Source: Acidobacteriaceae bacterium
Lineage (GTDB): Bacteria; Acidobacteriota; Terriglobia; Terriglobales; Acidobacteriaceae
Direction of reading: 5' to 3'
DNA length: 64,000 nucleotides
NCBI GenBank assembly: GCA_027449545.1
Contig: DAIDLI010000122.1
Location: 62,001-126,000 of the forward strand
The translations under genes and the position numbers were made by a program. The notes beneath the pieces are model-generated. The model saw nothing but the letters and a program-made list of their open reading frames with translations. It had not been told where the DNA came from and searched no databases. Below are positions 51,929 through 61,369 of the stretch, piece by piece; position 1 is the stretch's first letter; each line of letters opens with the position of its first letter.

Positions 51929-53710
51929 TTAACGTTCAAGTTCCGCGATGTTCAGGCGACCCAACAATTCAGAGACTAAATCCTGCAGCGGCTTCAATTG
52001 GTCAGCGCTCGGCGACTTCTTTATGGTCTCCACAGCTAATTCCGCGAAATCGCGCTTGTGCTTTTCGGCAACCCGCTTACGTGCAATCACAAGCAGGCAA
52101 GGATCCTGAAGCTTCTCTTTTAGCCAATCATTGAAGGTTATATTGGTCTCTTGAAAGTTATAGAGCCTGGGTAAGCCGGGGCGATCTTCCAGCCATCCTT
52201 TGCTCTCTGCCGTTTGCCAGACTTCGTACGGGCAAAGCTCTTCGATAGCAGTTTGGAGTCGTATCCCGGATCTGACGATCTGCCGAGAGAGCCCTGCAGG
52301 ATTTATCTTGTGCTTGAATGCCGTGGTGGCTCCGTTTGCGCGCTCCTCAACGAAGCGCTGGAACTCCTGCAAAGACGGCTGACTAGCGTCGTCGCCGTCG
52401 AATAGCCCAACCGCGCATGCTGAAGGACGACTGTAATGCCACGCGATGAGACTGTCCTTTACCCACGAGTGGCCGCCGCCGTTGCGTTCGGAGCACGAAA
52501 CCCGCACCGTCTGCGCATCCGTGAAGAATCGCGCGATGGCTGCCCTGATAATTGCTTGGTCAGACGGACCTTCAACAAAGATTGTAGGCTTGTCGGTAGA
52601 CATGCCTTCGTTGATTCTGCGTTGGAGCCGATCAACCCTCTCTTTCCACTCGCGAACGTGCGGTTCGACCAGGTCAAGGAAGCCAATCGATGAGTGGATC
52701 GCCATCAGGTCGCTCGGTTGCCCGGGAACTCGCGTCGTCACCTGTGTGCCAGTCGGGTCCAGCTTGACCTCCGCCAACGATACTCCGTCGTTCACATGAG
52801 GTTGCAAGACAGAGTAGAAAACCGGGGAATGGGTCGTAAGGAAGGTCTGTGTAGAGCCTGAGTTCTGCAGGAAGAATTCAGCCAATTCAAAGCAACGACG
52901 GGTCTCTAAATTGTTTTCGGGCTCCTCGTACCCCCATACGGTCTCCACTCGCGGGCGGCCATGCGCGGATAGATGATTAGCTTGGAGCGCGAGCCAACGC
53001 AAGATTATGGGTATGTGCCTGACCTTGATCCCATCGCCGCGCTGTGAGAGTGCAACTCGATGACTTCCGGTGTTTGAATGAAATTCAAGGTCAGTGAAAA
53101 GCCGCCTTAGGTCGCTTGGGAGTTCAAGGTCAGACTTAAGCCCAAGCTGGTTTTCAAGGTCTAGCAGAATTCCGCCGGTATGGCTCCTGATCGCTTCGGT
53201 GAAGTTTGCCGCAGCGGTCCTGATATCGCTCCGCACGGTTGCGTCGAGCATGTCGTGAACAGAGCCCAAGAGCTTCTCGAAATACTCCGCGCCTTTGATA
53301 GCCGGAACGTATTCGTAGCGCATCGTTTTGAGATATGCGTAAGCTTTTGAACGCGCAGGCAGATCCCCTCCGTCCGCGAGCTTGATGTCCTCCCTGTGGA
53401 GGCCCGTCTTGCGCCAAATTCGTTTCCAAACCACGCGTTGATCAACGCTGAAGGACTCGGGCAGTTTAAATGTGAGTGCTATCTCAATTTGTGGGGCCTT
53501 ACCTTTCACTTCTTTGGCGTACCCACTGTAGTCCACCATCCAGTTGATCTCGTATTGTCTCGTCTCGCTGTTAAAGAATAGATCGAGAGCACGGAGTAGG
53601 TTCGATTTGCCCTCGTCATTACAGCCGACGAAGACAGTCAGAGCCTTCGCGGGAACCGATACGTCCGCCAAGGAACGGAAATTCTTGATTCTGATATGCT
53701 CAATCGACAC
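51929..53710 (-). CDS. OLD-family AAA ATPase with TOPRIM nuclease domain
   Basis: A 593-residue protein starting at GTG 53710 (GGAG nine bases upstream). The N-terminal ABC-type ATPase has IRIKNFRSLADVSVP, Walker A GCNDEGKSN at residues 29-37 and the combined signature/Walker B region ALSQRGDGIKVRHIPIIL and VWGYEEPENNLE, with TFLTTHSP as the switch histidine. The C-terminal TOPRIM domain shows IFVEGPSDQAII (glutamate) and VGLFDGDDAS (Asp-x-Asp). This is the OLD / GajA architecture of nucleases that act against phages. No GajB helicase, reverse transcriptase or other partner is adjacent, so it is a class 1 type OLD candidate. Its lower GC than the neighbours suggests transfer. Confidence 0.85.
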   Translation of the reverse strand: MSIEHIRIKNFRSLADVSVPAKALTVFVGCNDEGKSNLLRALDLFFNSETRQYEINWMVDYSGYAKEVKGKAPQIEIALTFKLPESFSVDQRVVWKRIWRKTGLHREDIKLADGGDLPARSKAYAYLKTMRYEYVPAIKGAEYFEKLLGSVHDMLDATVRSDIRTAAANFTEAIRSHTGGILLDLENQLGLKSDLELPSDLRRLFTDLEFHSNTGSHRVALSQRGDGIKVRHIPIILRWLALQANHLSAHGRPRVETVWGYEEPENNLETRRCFELAEFFLQNSGSTQTFLTTHSPVFYSVLQPHVNDGVSLAEVKLDPTGTQVTTRVPGQPSDLMAIHSSIGFLDLVEPHVREWKERVDRLQRRINEGMSTDKPTIFVEGPSDQAIIRAAIARFFTDAQTVRVSCSERNGGGHSWVKDSLIAWHYSRPSACAVGLFDGDDASQPSLQEFQRFVEERANGATTAFKHKINPAGLSRQIVRSGIRLQTAIEELCPYEVWQTAESKGWLEDRPGLPRLYNFQETNITFNDWLKEKLQDPCLLVIARKRVAEKHKRDFAELAVETIKKSPSADQLKPLQDLVSELLGRLNIAELER

Positions 53711-54074
53711 TAGCGCTATCTCCGCCAGCTATCCGCAATGACTTGATGGAGCAATGATAAATCGCCAATGCACTCATCGAGCTCTGATCAGTAGTGGGAG
53801 TTAAGCTGGTCGCCGGTTTTGTCGGTCTGCAGTTCTCGTCGGAGAGAGGCGCGGTCCTTGATGGCGCGTGAGACCTCTGAGGCCATTGAGACGGCGCGGC
53901 CCTTCGGGCCGCGTTGATCGTTTTCTTTTTTTGGGGGGGACGTTTCCCCGGATTGCGTCCTTGCCTGCGTCGCGGACTTCATCCGGGGCTAACTTCCTGC
54001 GACCCCTCCGGGGTCTGCTGCCGCTGCGCGGTTGGGTTGGGGCGTGGGTCGGGGGTTTGGGGTCGTGGTCTCCT

Positions 54075-54206
54075 GATGATCGTGCTGACATAGGCCCTGA
54101 AGGAACTTGGACGGCCACCTGCCATTTTGCGCGCTCGTTGCAGCCGGTCAACGGAGAACGAGGTTGCCCTATCCCCGGTCCCCAAAAGCGAGGGACCGGG
54201 GGCACA
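54075..54206. repeat. Palindrome-containing intergenic repeat, copy A
   Basis: This segment aligns with 54959-55072 in direct orientation. The shared core is ACGAGGTTGCCCT followed by a strong hairpin: CCCCGGTCCC and GGGACCGGGG with loop CAAAAGCGA at 54173-54201. It resembles REP-type extragenic palindromic elements. Copy A is upstream of the RDD gene. Confidence 0.75.
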
Positions 54207-54227
54207 GTCATTGGTGGTTAGGCGAGC

Positions 54228-54271
54228 ATCGTGCGGGCATAAACGGTGAAGGAGTTGGGTGGGCTAGTTGG
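54228..54271. repeat. Partial copy of the intergenic repeat, 5' half only
   Basis: ATCGTGCGGGCATAAACGG followed by TGAAGGAGTTGGGTGG matches the first half of copy B (ATCGTGCAGGCGTGTAGGG, then TGAAGGACTTGGGCGG). The palindromic half is missing. It ends about 40 bases before the RDD start codon. Confidence 0.6.
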
Positions 54272-54311
54272 TGTGCGCGAAGGGCACGATTTGAGAGTTT
54301 ACAATCCCCCC

Positions 54312-54941
54312 ATGAAGACCTTCTCCGCCCATGAGACTGTCTGGCTACAGGAGCTTGACGGCATCGAGCTGGCTGGATTCTGGCAGCGCGCCATCGCTTT
54401 TGCGATCGACGGGCTCATCGTCGGCTTGGCGTACTCCATTCTTCTCTCCGCGTTCGTCACCGTCTACGTCAACCGCTATCCCCACTCCCGCATTGCCGCC
54501 AGCTTCTCCAGTGCGGTCGACCAGGTGCAGACGTACGGCGAAGGTGAGCGCGCCCACCGCACCCTCGACGAGGAGGTCCATCGCAAGCTGCGCGATGGAG
54601 CCGTCGATCTCATCCAGGGCATCCTCGTTCCCGTTCTCTATTTCGGTATATTCCTGTGGCGCGGCAACGGACGCACCCCTGGCAAACGCATCATGAAGAT
54701 CCGGGTGGTCTCGCTGGTCCACACCCACATCAGCTTTTGGCATGCCGCCGAACGAGCCCTCGGCTACGGAGCCGCTCTCCTGGAAGGAGGTTTCGGCTTC
54801 TTCCAGTTCTTCCTCCACCCCTACCGCCGCTGCGCCCAGGACCGCCTCGCCGAAACCATCGTCGTCACGGAACGGAGCTATGAGGAAAAGTTTGCCGCCA
54901 GCCTCGGGTCCCCGTCAGAATCTGACTCGGTTGCGTACTAG
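54312..54941 (+). CDS. RDD family membrane protein
   Basis: A 209-residue integral membrane protein beginning at ATG 54312. The RDD domain is seen in AGFWQRAIAFAIDGLIVGLAYSILLSAFVTVYV (first helix with the conserved Arg and Asp) and YFGIFLWRGNGRTPGKRIMKIRVVS (the G-x-T-x-G-K loop after helix 2), then CAQDRLAETIVV near the C-terminus with the final Asp. A ~60-residue polar loop lies between the first two helices. RDD proteins are of varied function; some act in Na+/H+ or compatible-solute transport. The gene is flanked on both sides by copies of the same palindromic repeat. Confidence 0.82.
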   Translation: MKTFSAHETVWLQELDGIELAGFWQRAIAFAIDGLIVGLAYSILLSAFVTVYVNRYPHSRIAASFSSAVDQVQTYGEGERAHRTLDEEVHRKLRDGAVDLIQGILVPVLYFGIFLWRGNGRTPGKRIMKIRVVSLVHTHISFWHAAERALGYGAALLEGGFGFFQFFLHPYRRCAQDRLAETIVVTERSYEEKFAASLGSPSESDSVAY

Positions 54942-54958
54942 GGCGGCGGCCTGGGGAT

Positions 54959-55072
54959 GGATCATCGTGCAGGCGTGTAGGGTGAAGGACTTGGGCGGCC
55001 GACCTGCCAGCGAGTAGACGGACAACGAGGTTGCCCTGTCCCGGTCCCCAAAAGCGAGGGACCGGGGACACA
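54959..55072. repeat. Palindrome-containing intergenic repeat, copy B
   Basis: Direct repeat of 54075-54206. The hairpin is CCCGGTCCC and GGGACCGGG with loop CAAAAGCGA (55040-55066), flanked by the shared ACGAGGTTGCCCT and ACACA-type ends. It begins 17 bases after the RDD stop codon and might double as its terminator, although no T-run follows. Confidence 0.75.
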
Positions 55073-55311
55073 TTCCTTTGTGGCTGGGGGCTCCGTAAGA
55101 CCAGGGCCAGCGGGCCCTTCGCGGGTCTCGGAGGCGAGACTGGGCACGGATCTTCGTATCAGGCTGGGTGTGACTTGCGCCACCGGCTTGCCGCTTCTGC
55201 GTTGATTTCTCAGACCGTTTTGGGATTTCTGGGAAAGAATTGGTGCTCAATTTGTAACGAATCTGCGCCGGCAGGTATCTGTTCCCGTGAATGCCCCCAA
55301 AGGGAACGGGA

Positions 55312-56673
55312 ATGATGAAGTCCTTCTGTTGTCTCGTCACATCTGTTGTGCTCGCCGTCGCCGCTTCTGGCGCGGCGGCACAGTCTCCGCCGCCACCGTT
55401 GACGCTGCGCCAGGCCATCGACCAGGCGCTGGGCAAAAACCCGGCAGCCGCCGTGGCCAAGGCCGACCAGGACGCCGCCGACGCGGCGGCCAAGCAGGCC
55501 CGCACCGCGTATCTGCCGCTGCTTGGCTTTACCGAAGACATCTCGCGCGGCAACGATCCGGTGTATGTCTTCGGTTCGCGGCTGCGCCAGCAGCAGTTCA
55601 CGCAGGCGAACTTCGCGCTGAACGCGCTGAACCGGCCGCAGCCGATCGGCGACTTTGTGACCCGCTTCAAGGGCTCGTGGATGGCGTTCGACAGCTTCCA
55701 GACGCAGCGCCAGATTCACCGCGCCGATCTGTTCCGCAAGAGCGCGGCCTCGGCCTCGGATGCGGCCAACCAGCAGATTGTGATGGGCGTGGTGAGCGCC
55801 TACCAGTCGGTGCTGTACGCGGAGCGGGCGCTGGAAGTGGCGCAGCACGAGCAGCAGACCGCGCAGGCGCTGCTGAACGATGTGAGCCAGCACGTGAAAG
55901 CCGGGCTGGCGGTGGATTCGGACCGCATGGCGGCCGAGGTGAACGTGGCCGCGCGCAAGCAGGAGCTGATCGCGGCGCAGGGCAATCTGGACCTGGCCTG
56001 GGCGGACCTGCGCCTGGCCATGGGCGTCCAGGACCTGCCGCAGACGGCGCTGGCGCCCATTCAGGCGCGCAATTTTCCCGACAGCACGCTGGATCAGGAG
56101 CTGGCCGAGGCGGCCAAGAATCGTCCCGATTTGAAGGCGATGGGCGAGGCGACGCAGGCGCAGAAGATGGCGGTGGCGGCGGCGCGTTCCGCGTTCGGCC
56201 CGCAAATCAGCGCTTATGGCAACTGGGAGCAGGACCGGCCCACCTTCACCGGAGCGGGCGGCAACAACTGGGTGGCCGGCGTGCAGCTCAATATGGATAT
56301 TCTGCCCATCGGCAAGCGCGACCAACTGGCTAGCGAGCGTGCCGGCGAGATGAAGGCCAATGCCCAGCTCGAGCAGGCGCGGCAGCAACTGCGGCTGGAC
56401 GTGAGCCGCGCACACATTCAGCGCCAGACCGCCGAGCTCCAGGTGGCGACGGCGCAGGCGGCGATGAGCCAGGCCGCCGAGAACCTGCGCATCCTTCACA
56501 ACCGCTATACCGCGGGGCTGGCCACCATCACCGATCTGCTGCGCGCCGAGGATGCCAACCGGGCCAGCCAATCCAACTACTGGCGCGCCGTCTACGGCAA
56601 CGCCACTGCTTATGCGCAATTGCTGTTCGCGGAAGGGCTCCTGACCCCCGGCGCAGCGGAGGATCTGCAATGA
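55312..56673 (+). CDS. TolC-family outer-membrane efflux protein
   Basis: A 453-residue exported protein starting at ATG 55312 after AGGGAACGGGA; the signal peptide is MMKSFCCLVTSVVLAVAASGAAAQ. Two related halves of the outer-membrane-factor fold are seen: LTLRQAIDQALGKNPAAAVAKADQDAADAAAKQARTAYLPLLG at the start and LAEAAKNRPDLKAMGEATQAQKMAVAAARSAFGPQIS in the second half, each followed by long coiled-coil helices rich in Ala and Gln. It forms the outer-membrane channel of the RND pump. Its last bases overlap the adaptor start as ATGA. Confidence 0.92.
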   Translation: MMKSFCCLVTSVVLAVAASGAAAQSPPPPLTLRQAIDQALGKNPAAAVAKADQDAADAAAKQARTAYLPLLGFTEDISRGNDPVYVFGSRLRQQQFTQANFALNALNRPQPIGDFVTRFKGSWMAFDSFQTQRQIHRADLFRKSAASASDAANQQIVMGVVSAYQSVLYAERALEVAQHEQQTAQALLNDVSQHVKAGLAVDSDRMAAEVNVAARKQELIAAQGNLDLAWADLRLAMGVQDLPQTALAPIQARNFPDSTLDQELAEAAKNRPDLKAMGEATQAQKMAVAAARSAFGPQISAYGNWEQDRPTFTGAGGNNWVAGVQLNMDILPIGKRDQLASERAGEMKANAQLEQARQQLRLDVSRAHIQRQTAELQVATAQAAMSQAAENLRILHNRYTAGLATITDLLRAEDANRASQSNYWRAVYGNATAYAQLLFAEGLLTPGAAEDLQ

Positions 56674-57794
56674 ATCGACCCGCACTGAATGGACTTGCTT
56701 CCGGCGTCTTTGTTTCCGCTCTGGTGCTTGCCGGAGCCGGCTGCCAGAGTACCCCGCCGGCGCAGAACCCGACGCCCGAAACCGCCTCCGCGCAGGTGGT
56801 GCAGGCGCAGCAGGAGCAGGCGCCGACGCTGCTGAATGCCACCGGCACGGTGCACGCCCGCGAAACCGCTACGCTGTCGGCGCAGGTGATGGGCCGCGTG
56901 GAGCAGGTGACGGTGCATGCCGGCGATACGGTCAAGCCCCGCCAGACGCTGGTGGTGCTGGACGGCGCGGCGCTGAGCGCGTCGTCGGCCCAGGCGCAGG
57001 CGGCAGTGATGGCGGCGCAGCAGGAGCAGGCGGCTGCCGAGAGCCAGGCGACGCTGGCCGCCAGCACGCTGGCGCGTTATAAGCAACTGGAAGCGGAGAA
57101 GAGCGTGAGCCCGCAGGAGATGGACGTGGTATCGCGGCGCTCCGAGGCCGCGGCCGCGCAGCTTGCCGCCGCCCGCGCGCAGGTGGAAGCGGCCCGCGCC
57201 CAGGCCACTGGCGCCAAAACGATGCTTTCGTACACGCGCATCCTGTCGCCCTTCGCGGGCGTGGTGACGGCGCGCATGGTGGATCCGGGCGCCATGGCCG
57301 CCCCCGGCGTGCCGCTGTTGCAGATCGACCGCAACGGGCCGCTGCAACTCCAGACGACGGTGGATGAATCGGCGATCGGCAACGTGCGCCTGGGCATGAA
57401 GGCGCCGGTCTCGGTGACCGGGCTGGCGACGCCGCTGAATGGAGTGGTGGAGGAGATTGTGCCCGCGGCTGACCCGAGCAGCCACAGCTTTACCGTCAAG
57501 ATCGATCTTCCCGCCTCGCGGCAACTGCGCGCGGGGATGTACGGCACCACCGCCATTCCCACCGGCACGCATCAGGCGGTGCTGATTGACAGCTCCGCGA
57601 TTGCGCAGCGCGGCTCGCTGGACTATGCCTACGTGCTCGACGCGCACAACATCGCGCAGCTTCGCTATGTCACTCTCGGGCCGGTGCATGGCATCCAGGT
57701 TGAAGTACTTTCCGGGCTCGCCGCCGGCGAGCGCGTGGTCAATGCCCCCGCAGACCGCGATCTCGCCGGCCGGCGAATTGAGGTGCAGCCATGA
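56670..57794 (+). CDS. RND efflux periplasmic adaptor (membrane fusion protein), lipoprotein
   Basis: A 374-residue adaptor. The N-terminus LVLAGAGCQS is a lipobox, so it is likely a lipid-anchored periplasmic protein. The lipoyl/barrel-sandwich halves are LSAQVMGRVEQVTVHAGDTVKPRQTLVVLDG and ARILSPFAGVVTARMVDPGAMAAPGVPLLQI (read approximately), separated by an Ala/Gln-rich coiled-coil hairpin. It starts within the TolC gene stop codon and overlaps the RND gene by four bases, so the three are translationally coupled. Confidence 0.9.
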   Translation: MNRPALNGLASGVFVSALVLAGAGCQSTPPAQNPTPETASAQVVQAQQEQAPTLLNATGTVHARETATLSAQVMGRVEQVTVHAGDTVKPRQTLVVLDGAALSASSAQAQAAVMAAQQEQAAAESQATLAASTLARYKQLEAEKSVSPQEMDVVSRRSEAAAAQLAAARAQVEAARAQATGAKTMLSYTRILSPFAGVVTARMVDPGAMAAPGVPLLQIDRNGPLQLQTTVDESAIGNVRLGMKAPVSVTGLATPLNGVVEEIVPAADPSSHSFTVKIDLPASRQLRAGMYGTTAIPTGTHQAVLIDSSAIAQRGSLDYAYVLDAHNIAQLRYVTLGPVHGIQVEVLSGLAAGERVVNAPADRDLAGRRIEVQP

Positions 57795-60700
57795 CGCAGG
57801 TCCCCGAGCAGCACCTCGGCCTTGCCGGGAGACTGGCCAAGGCATTTCTCAATTCGAAGCTGACGCCGTTGTTCGTGATCACGGCGCTGGCCATCGGCAT
57901 CTTCGCCACGGTGGTGATTCCGCGCGAAGAGGATCCGCAGATCCTGGTGCCGATGCTGGACATCGTGACGGCGATGCCGGGCGCCTCGCCGGCCGAGGTG
58001 GAAAAGCGGGTCTCGGCGCCGATCGAGAGCCTGGTACACCAGATCTCCGGCGTGGAGTACGTCTACTCCACCTCCAGCCAGGGACAGAGCCTGGTGATCG
58101 TCCGGTTCCTGGTGGGCACGCCGCAGGAAGAGGCGCTGATCCGGGTCTACAGCAAGATCTACTCCAACTTCGACGTGCTGCCGCCGGGCGCCTCGCGGCC
58201 CATGATCAAGGCGCGCTCGATTGACGATGTGCCGATCCTGACGCTGACGCTTTGGGGCAAGAACTACGGTTCCTATCAGCTTCGCGCCATCGCCGATGAG
58301 GTGCAGCACCATATCGAGCAGATTCCGAACGTGTCGGAGACCAGCGTGATTGGCGGTCTGCCGCGCACCATGCGCGTGGTGCTGAACACAGCGAAGCTGA
58401 ACGCCTACAATCTGTCGCCCACGGCCATCGTGGGCGATCTGCAAGCCGCCAATGCGCGCGTGCAGGCGGGCAGCTTTGCCCAGAACAACCAGGAAATCAG
58501 CGTCGATGCCGGGAATCTGTTCACCAGCACCAAGGATCTGCAATCGGTGGTGGTGAGCGTGGATCACGGGCAGCCGGTGTACCTGCGCGATGTGGCCGAC
58601 AAGATCGTGGATGGTCCGGCCGAGCCGTCGAATTACGTGCTCTTCGGCACCACCAACAACGATGTGGGCCCGCATGGGGTTCCGCAGCAGTATCCCGCGG
58701 CCACCATCACGGTGGCCAAGCTGAAGGGCACCAACGCCACCGATATCGCCAACGCGGTGCTGGCCAGCGTGGATCACATGAAGGGCAACACGCTGCCCAA
58801 TGACGTGCATGTGACGGTGACGCGCAACTACGGCGAGACGGCAAAAGACAAATCGAACGAGCTGCTCTTTCACCTGCTGCTGGCGACGCTCTCGGTTACG
58901 GTGCTGATCGCGCTGTTCCTGGGCTGGCGGGAGTCGGGCGTGGTGCTGGTGGCCATTCCGGTGACGCTGGCGCTCACCATGGCGGTGTTCTACTTCCTCG
59001 GCTACACCATCAACCGCGTGACGCTGTTTGCGCTGATCTTCTCCATCGGCATCCTGGTGGACGACGCGATTGTGGTGGTCGAGAATATCGTGCGCCACTA
59101 CCGGCTGCCGGAGAACAAAGGCCGGTCGTGCAGCGACATTACGGTGGAGGCGGTCGCCGAGGTGGGCAATCCCACCATCCTGGCCACCTTCACGGTGCTG
59201 GCGGCGGTGCTGCCCATGGCCTTTGTGCGCGGCCTGATGGGCCCGTACATGCGGCCCATTCCGGTTGGCTCATCGGCGGCCATGCTGTTCTCGCTGATCG
59301 TGGCCTTTGTGGTGTCGCCGTGGGCGGCCATGCGCCTGCTGGGCCGCCACATCGAAGGCGCGCACCTGCTGGAGCCGGAGCACGAGAACTGGCGCACGCG
59401 GATCTACCGCCGGGTGATGACGCCGCTCATCAACTCCGGCCGCAACCGGTTCCTCTTCTTCGTGGGCGTGATCGTGCTGCTGCTGATTTCGGTGGCTCTG
59501 GTTCCGCTCAAGCTGGTGCGGGTGAAGATGCTGCCGTTCGACAACAAGAGCGAGCTGCAGGTGATCGTGAACATGCCCGAGGGCACGCCGCTTGAAGAGA
59601 CGCTGCGCGTGACGCAGGCGATGGGCGCGGTGCTTCAGAGCCAGCCCGAAGTGCTCGATTATCAGGAGTACGCCGGAACCTCCGGGCCGTACAACTTCAA
59701 CGGGCTGGTGCGCCACTACTACATGCGCCAGCAGCCCAACCAGGCGGACATCGCGGTGAACCTGCTGCCGGCCAAAGAGCGCAACCTGCAAAGCCACGAG
59801 ATCGCCAAAAAGCTGCGGCCGCTGCTGGACAACATCGCCAACCAATACGGCGCGCGCATTCAGGTGACGGAGGTGCCGCCCGGACCCCCGGTGCTGCAAA
59901 CCCTGGTCGCCGAGGTGTACGGTCCCGATCTCAACGGGCAGATCCAGGTGGCGCAGCAGATCAAATCCATCTTCCAGAGCACGCCCGGCGTAGTGGATAC
60001 GGACTGGTACGTGGATGATCCGCAGCCGCGGCTGGTGATCAGCGTGGACCAGGTGAAGGCGGCGCAGCACGGCATTGCGGTGGCGCAGGTGGCGCACGCG
60101 CTGTCGCTGGCGACATCCGGCATGGATGTGGGCCTACTGCACGCGCAGAACGCACGCGAGCCGGTTCCGCTGGAAGTGCAGCTCGATCGCGCCGACCGGT
60201 CGTCGGAGCAGGGGCTGGAAAACATCAAGCTGCCCGGCGCGAACGGCGGAATGGTGTCGCTGCGCGAGCTGGTGGATATCCGGCGGACGACGATTCCGCA
60301 GAGCATCTACCACAAGAACCTGAAGCGGGTGGTCTATGTAACGGGCGACGTGGCCGGAGCCGAAGAGAGCCCGGTGTACGCCATCCTCAAGATGAATGAG
60401 AAGCTCGACCATCTGCGCCTGCCGGCGGGTTATGTCCTGCAGCGCTACAACGCCGAGCAGCCCAAGTACACCAACCACTACTCGATGAAGTGGGACGGCG
60501 AGTGGCAGATCACCATTGAGGTTTTCCGCGATCTTGGCATCGCCTTCGCGGCGGTACTGGTGTTGATCTACATCCTGGTGGTGGGGTGGTTCCGCTCGTT
60601 CGCGGTGCCGCTCATCATCATGGCGCCGATTCCGCTCACGCTGGTTGGCATCCTGCCCGCGCACGCCATGCTGGGCGCGTTCTTCACGGCGACGTCGATG

Positions 60701-61036
60701 ATCGGCTTTATCGCCGGCGCCGGCATCATCGTGCGCAACTCGATCATCCTGGTGGATTTCATTGAGCTGCGGCGCAGGCAGGGCGCGCCGCTGGCCGACG
60801 CCGTGATCGACGCCGGCGCCATCCGCTTCCGGCCCATGCTGCTGACCGCGGCGGCGGTGGTGGTGGGAGCCAGCGTGATCCTCAGCGATCCCATTTTCCA
60901 GGGGCTGGCGGTCTCGCTGATGGCGGGCGCCATTGCCTCTACCTTCCTCTCCTGGCCGACGATTCCGGTGCTCTATTACATGATCCACGCCAAGCAGGAA
61001 GTGAAACCTGAAGTTTGTGAACCCTCGCACCTCTAA
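57791..61036 (+). CDS. RND family efflux transporter permease (AcrB/HAE-like)
   Basis: A 1,081-residue inner-membrane pump with two six-helix halves and two large periplasmic loops. Family features include ITALAIGIFATVVIPREEDPQI at helix 1, PGASPAEVEKRVSAPIE in the porter domain, GILVDDAIVVVENIVRHY with the proton-relay aspartates in helix 4, and ATSMIGFIAGAGIIVRNSIILVDFIELRRRQG plus RFRPMLLTAAAVVVGA in the second half. The acidic pair favours hydrophobic and amphiphilic drug export rather than heavy-metal (CzcA) transport, which would carry other helix-4 residues. The operon encodes all three parts of a tripartite pump; no local regulator is seen. Confidence 0.92.
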   Translation: MTQVPEQHLGLAGRLAKAFLNSKLTPLFVITALAIGIFATVVIPREEDPQILVPMLDIVTAMPGASPAEVEKRVSAPIESLVHQISGVEYVYSTSSQGQSLVIVRFLVGTPQEEALIRVYSKIYSNFDVLPPGASRPMIKARSIDDVPILTLTLWGKNYGSYQLRAIADEVQHHIEQIPNVSETSVIGGLPRTMRVVLNTAKLNAYNLSPTAIVGDLQAANARVQAGSFAQNNQEISVDAGNLFTSTKDLQSVVVSVDHGQPVYLRDVADKIVDGPAEPSNYVLFGTTNNDVGPHGVPQQYPAATITVAKLKGTNATDIANAVLASVDHMKGNTLPNDVHVTVTRNYGETAKDKSNELLFHLLLATLSVTVLIALFLGWRESGVVLVAIPVTLALTMAVFYFLGYTINRVTLFALIFSIGILVDDAIVVVENIVRHYRLPENKGRSCSDITVEAVAEVGNPTILATFTVLAAVLPMAFVRGLMGPYMRPIPVGSSAAMLFSLIVAFVVSPWAAMRLLGRHIEGAHLLEPEHENWRTRIYRRVMTPLINSGRNRFLFFVGVIVLLLISVALVPLKLVRVKMLPFDNKSELQVIVNMPEGTPLEETLRVTQAMGAVLQSQPEVLDYQEYAGTSGPYNFNGLVRHYYMRQQPNQADIAVNLLPAKERNLQSHEIAKKLRPLLDNIANQYGARIQVTEVPPGPPVLQTLVAEVYGPDLNGQIQVAQQIKSIFQSTPGVVDTDWYVDDPQPRLVISVDQVKAAQHGIAVAQVAHALSLATSGMDVGLLHAQNAREPVPLEVQLDRADRSSEQGLENIKLPGANGGMVSLRELVDIRRTTIPQSIYHKNLKRVVYVTGDVAGAEESPVYAILKMNEKLDHLRLPAGYVLQRYNAEQPKYTNHYSMKWDGEWQITIEVFRDLGIAFAAVLVLIYILVVGWFRSFAVPLIIMAPIPLTLVGILPAHAMLGAFFTATSMIGFIAGAGIIVRNSIILVDFIELRRRQGAPLADAVIDAGAIRFRPMLLTAAAVVVGASVILSDPIFQGLAVSLMAGAIASTFLSWPTIPVLYYMIHAKQEVKPEVCEPSHL

Positions 61037-61047
61037 GGAGAACCCTG

Positions 61048-61284
61048 ATGACTGTTGAACGCGCTCTTCGCCTTGCCGCCGGCCTCGTGACCTTGATCTC
61101 TCTGGCGCTGGCCTACTATGTTTCCCCCTACTGGCTGTGGCTGACGGCCTTCGTCGGCCTCAACCTGTTGCAGTCGGCCTTCACCAACTGGTGCCCGGCG
61201 ATGGTGATCTTCCGGGCCATGGGGATGAAGGACGCCACCTGCGCCACGACGACCCAGCCGCAGCAAAGAGCCGCCAGCCACTGA
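61048..61284 (+). CDS. YgaP-type DUF2892 transmembrane protein
   Basis: A 78-residue membrane protein with the DUF2892 pattern: TVERALRLAAGLVTLISLALAYYVSPYWLWLTAFVGLNLLQSAFTNWCPAMVIFRAMG. The SAFTNWCP segment with its cysteine is the family signature, as in the membrane part of YgaP, which is linked to sulfur-transferase (rhodanese) activity in Escherichia coli. The rhodanese domain is absent. It begins 11 bases after the RND pump gene, so it belongs to that operon. Confidence 0.88.
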   Translation: MTVERALRLAAGLVTLISLALAYYVSPYWLWLTAFVGLNLLQSAFTNWCPAMVIFRAMGMKDATCATTTQPQQRAASH

Positions 61285-61369
61285 AAAGCATGCAACTCCG
61301 CCCTCGCGGCACGCGTGCATTAAAGCCGCGGGGGTGGGGTTGGGTCTTTTTTGCTGGAGTCCGGCGGCG

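Larger units (their letters stand above)
53711..54311. other. Noncoding region upstream of the RDD gene, partly repeated
   Basis: About 600 bases without a convincing gene. A hairpin CGCGGCCC-TTC-GGGCCGCG (53895-53913) is followed eight bases later by a T-rich run and could be a terminator for plus-strand transcripts. The 54000-54070 part is extremely G/T-rich. The 54075-54206 part is the first copy of a repeated element. Short open frames on both strands have low-complexity translations. Confidence 0.5.

Noticed and set aside
54173..54201. Intrinsic terminator
   Set aside because: The hairpin is strong but has no T-run on either strand and recurs after the RDD gene as part of a longer repeat, so a REP-like element is the better explanation.
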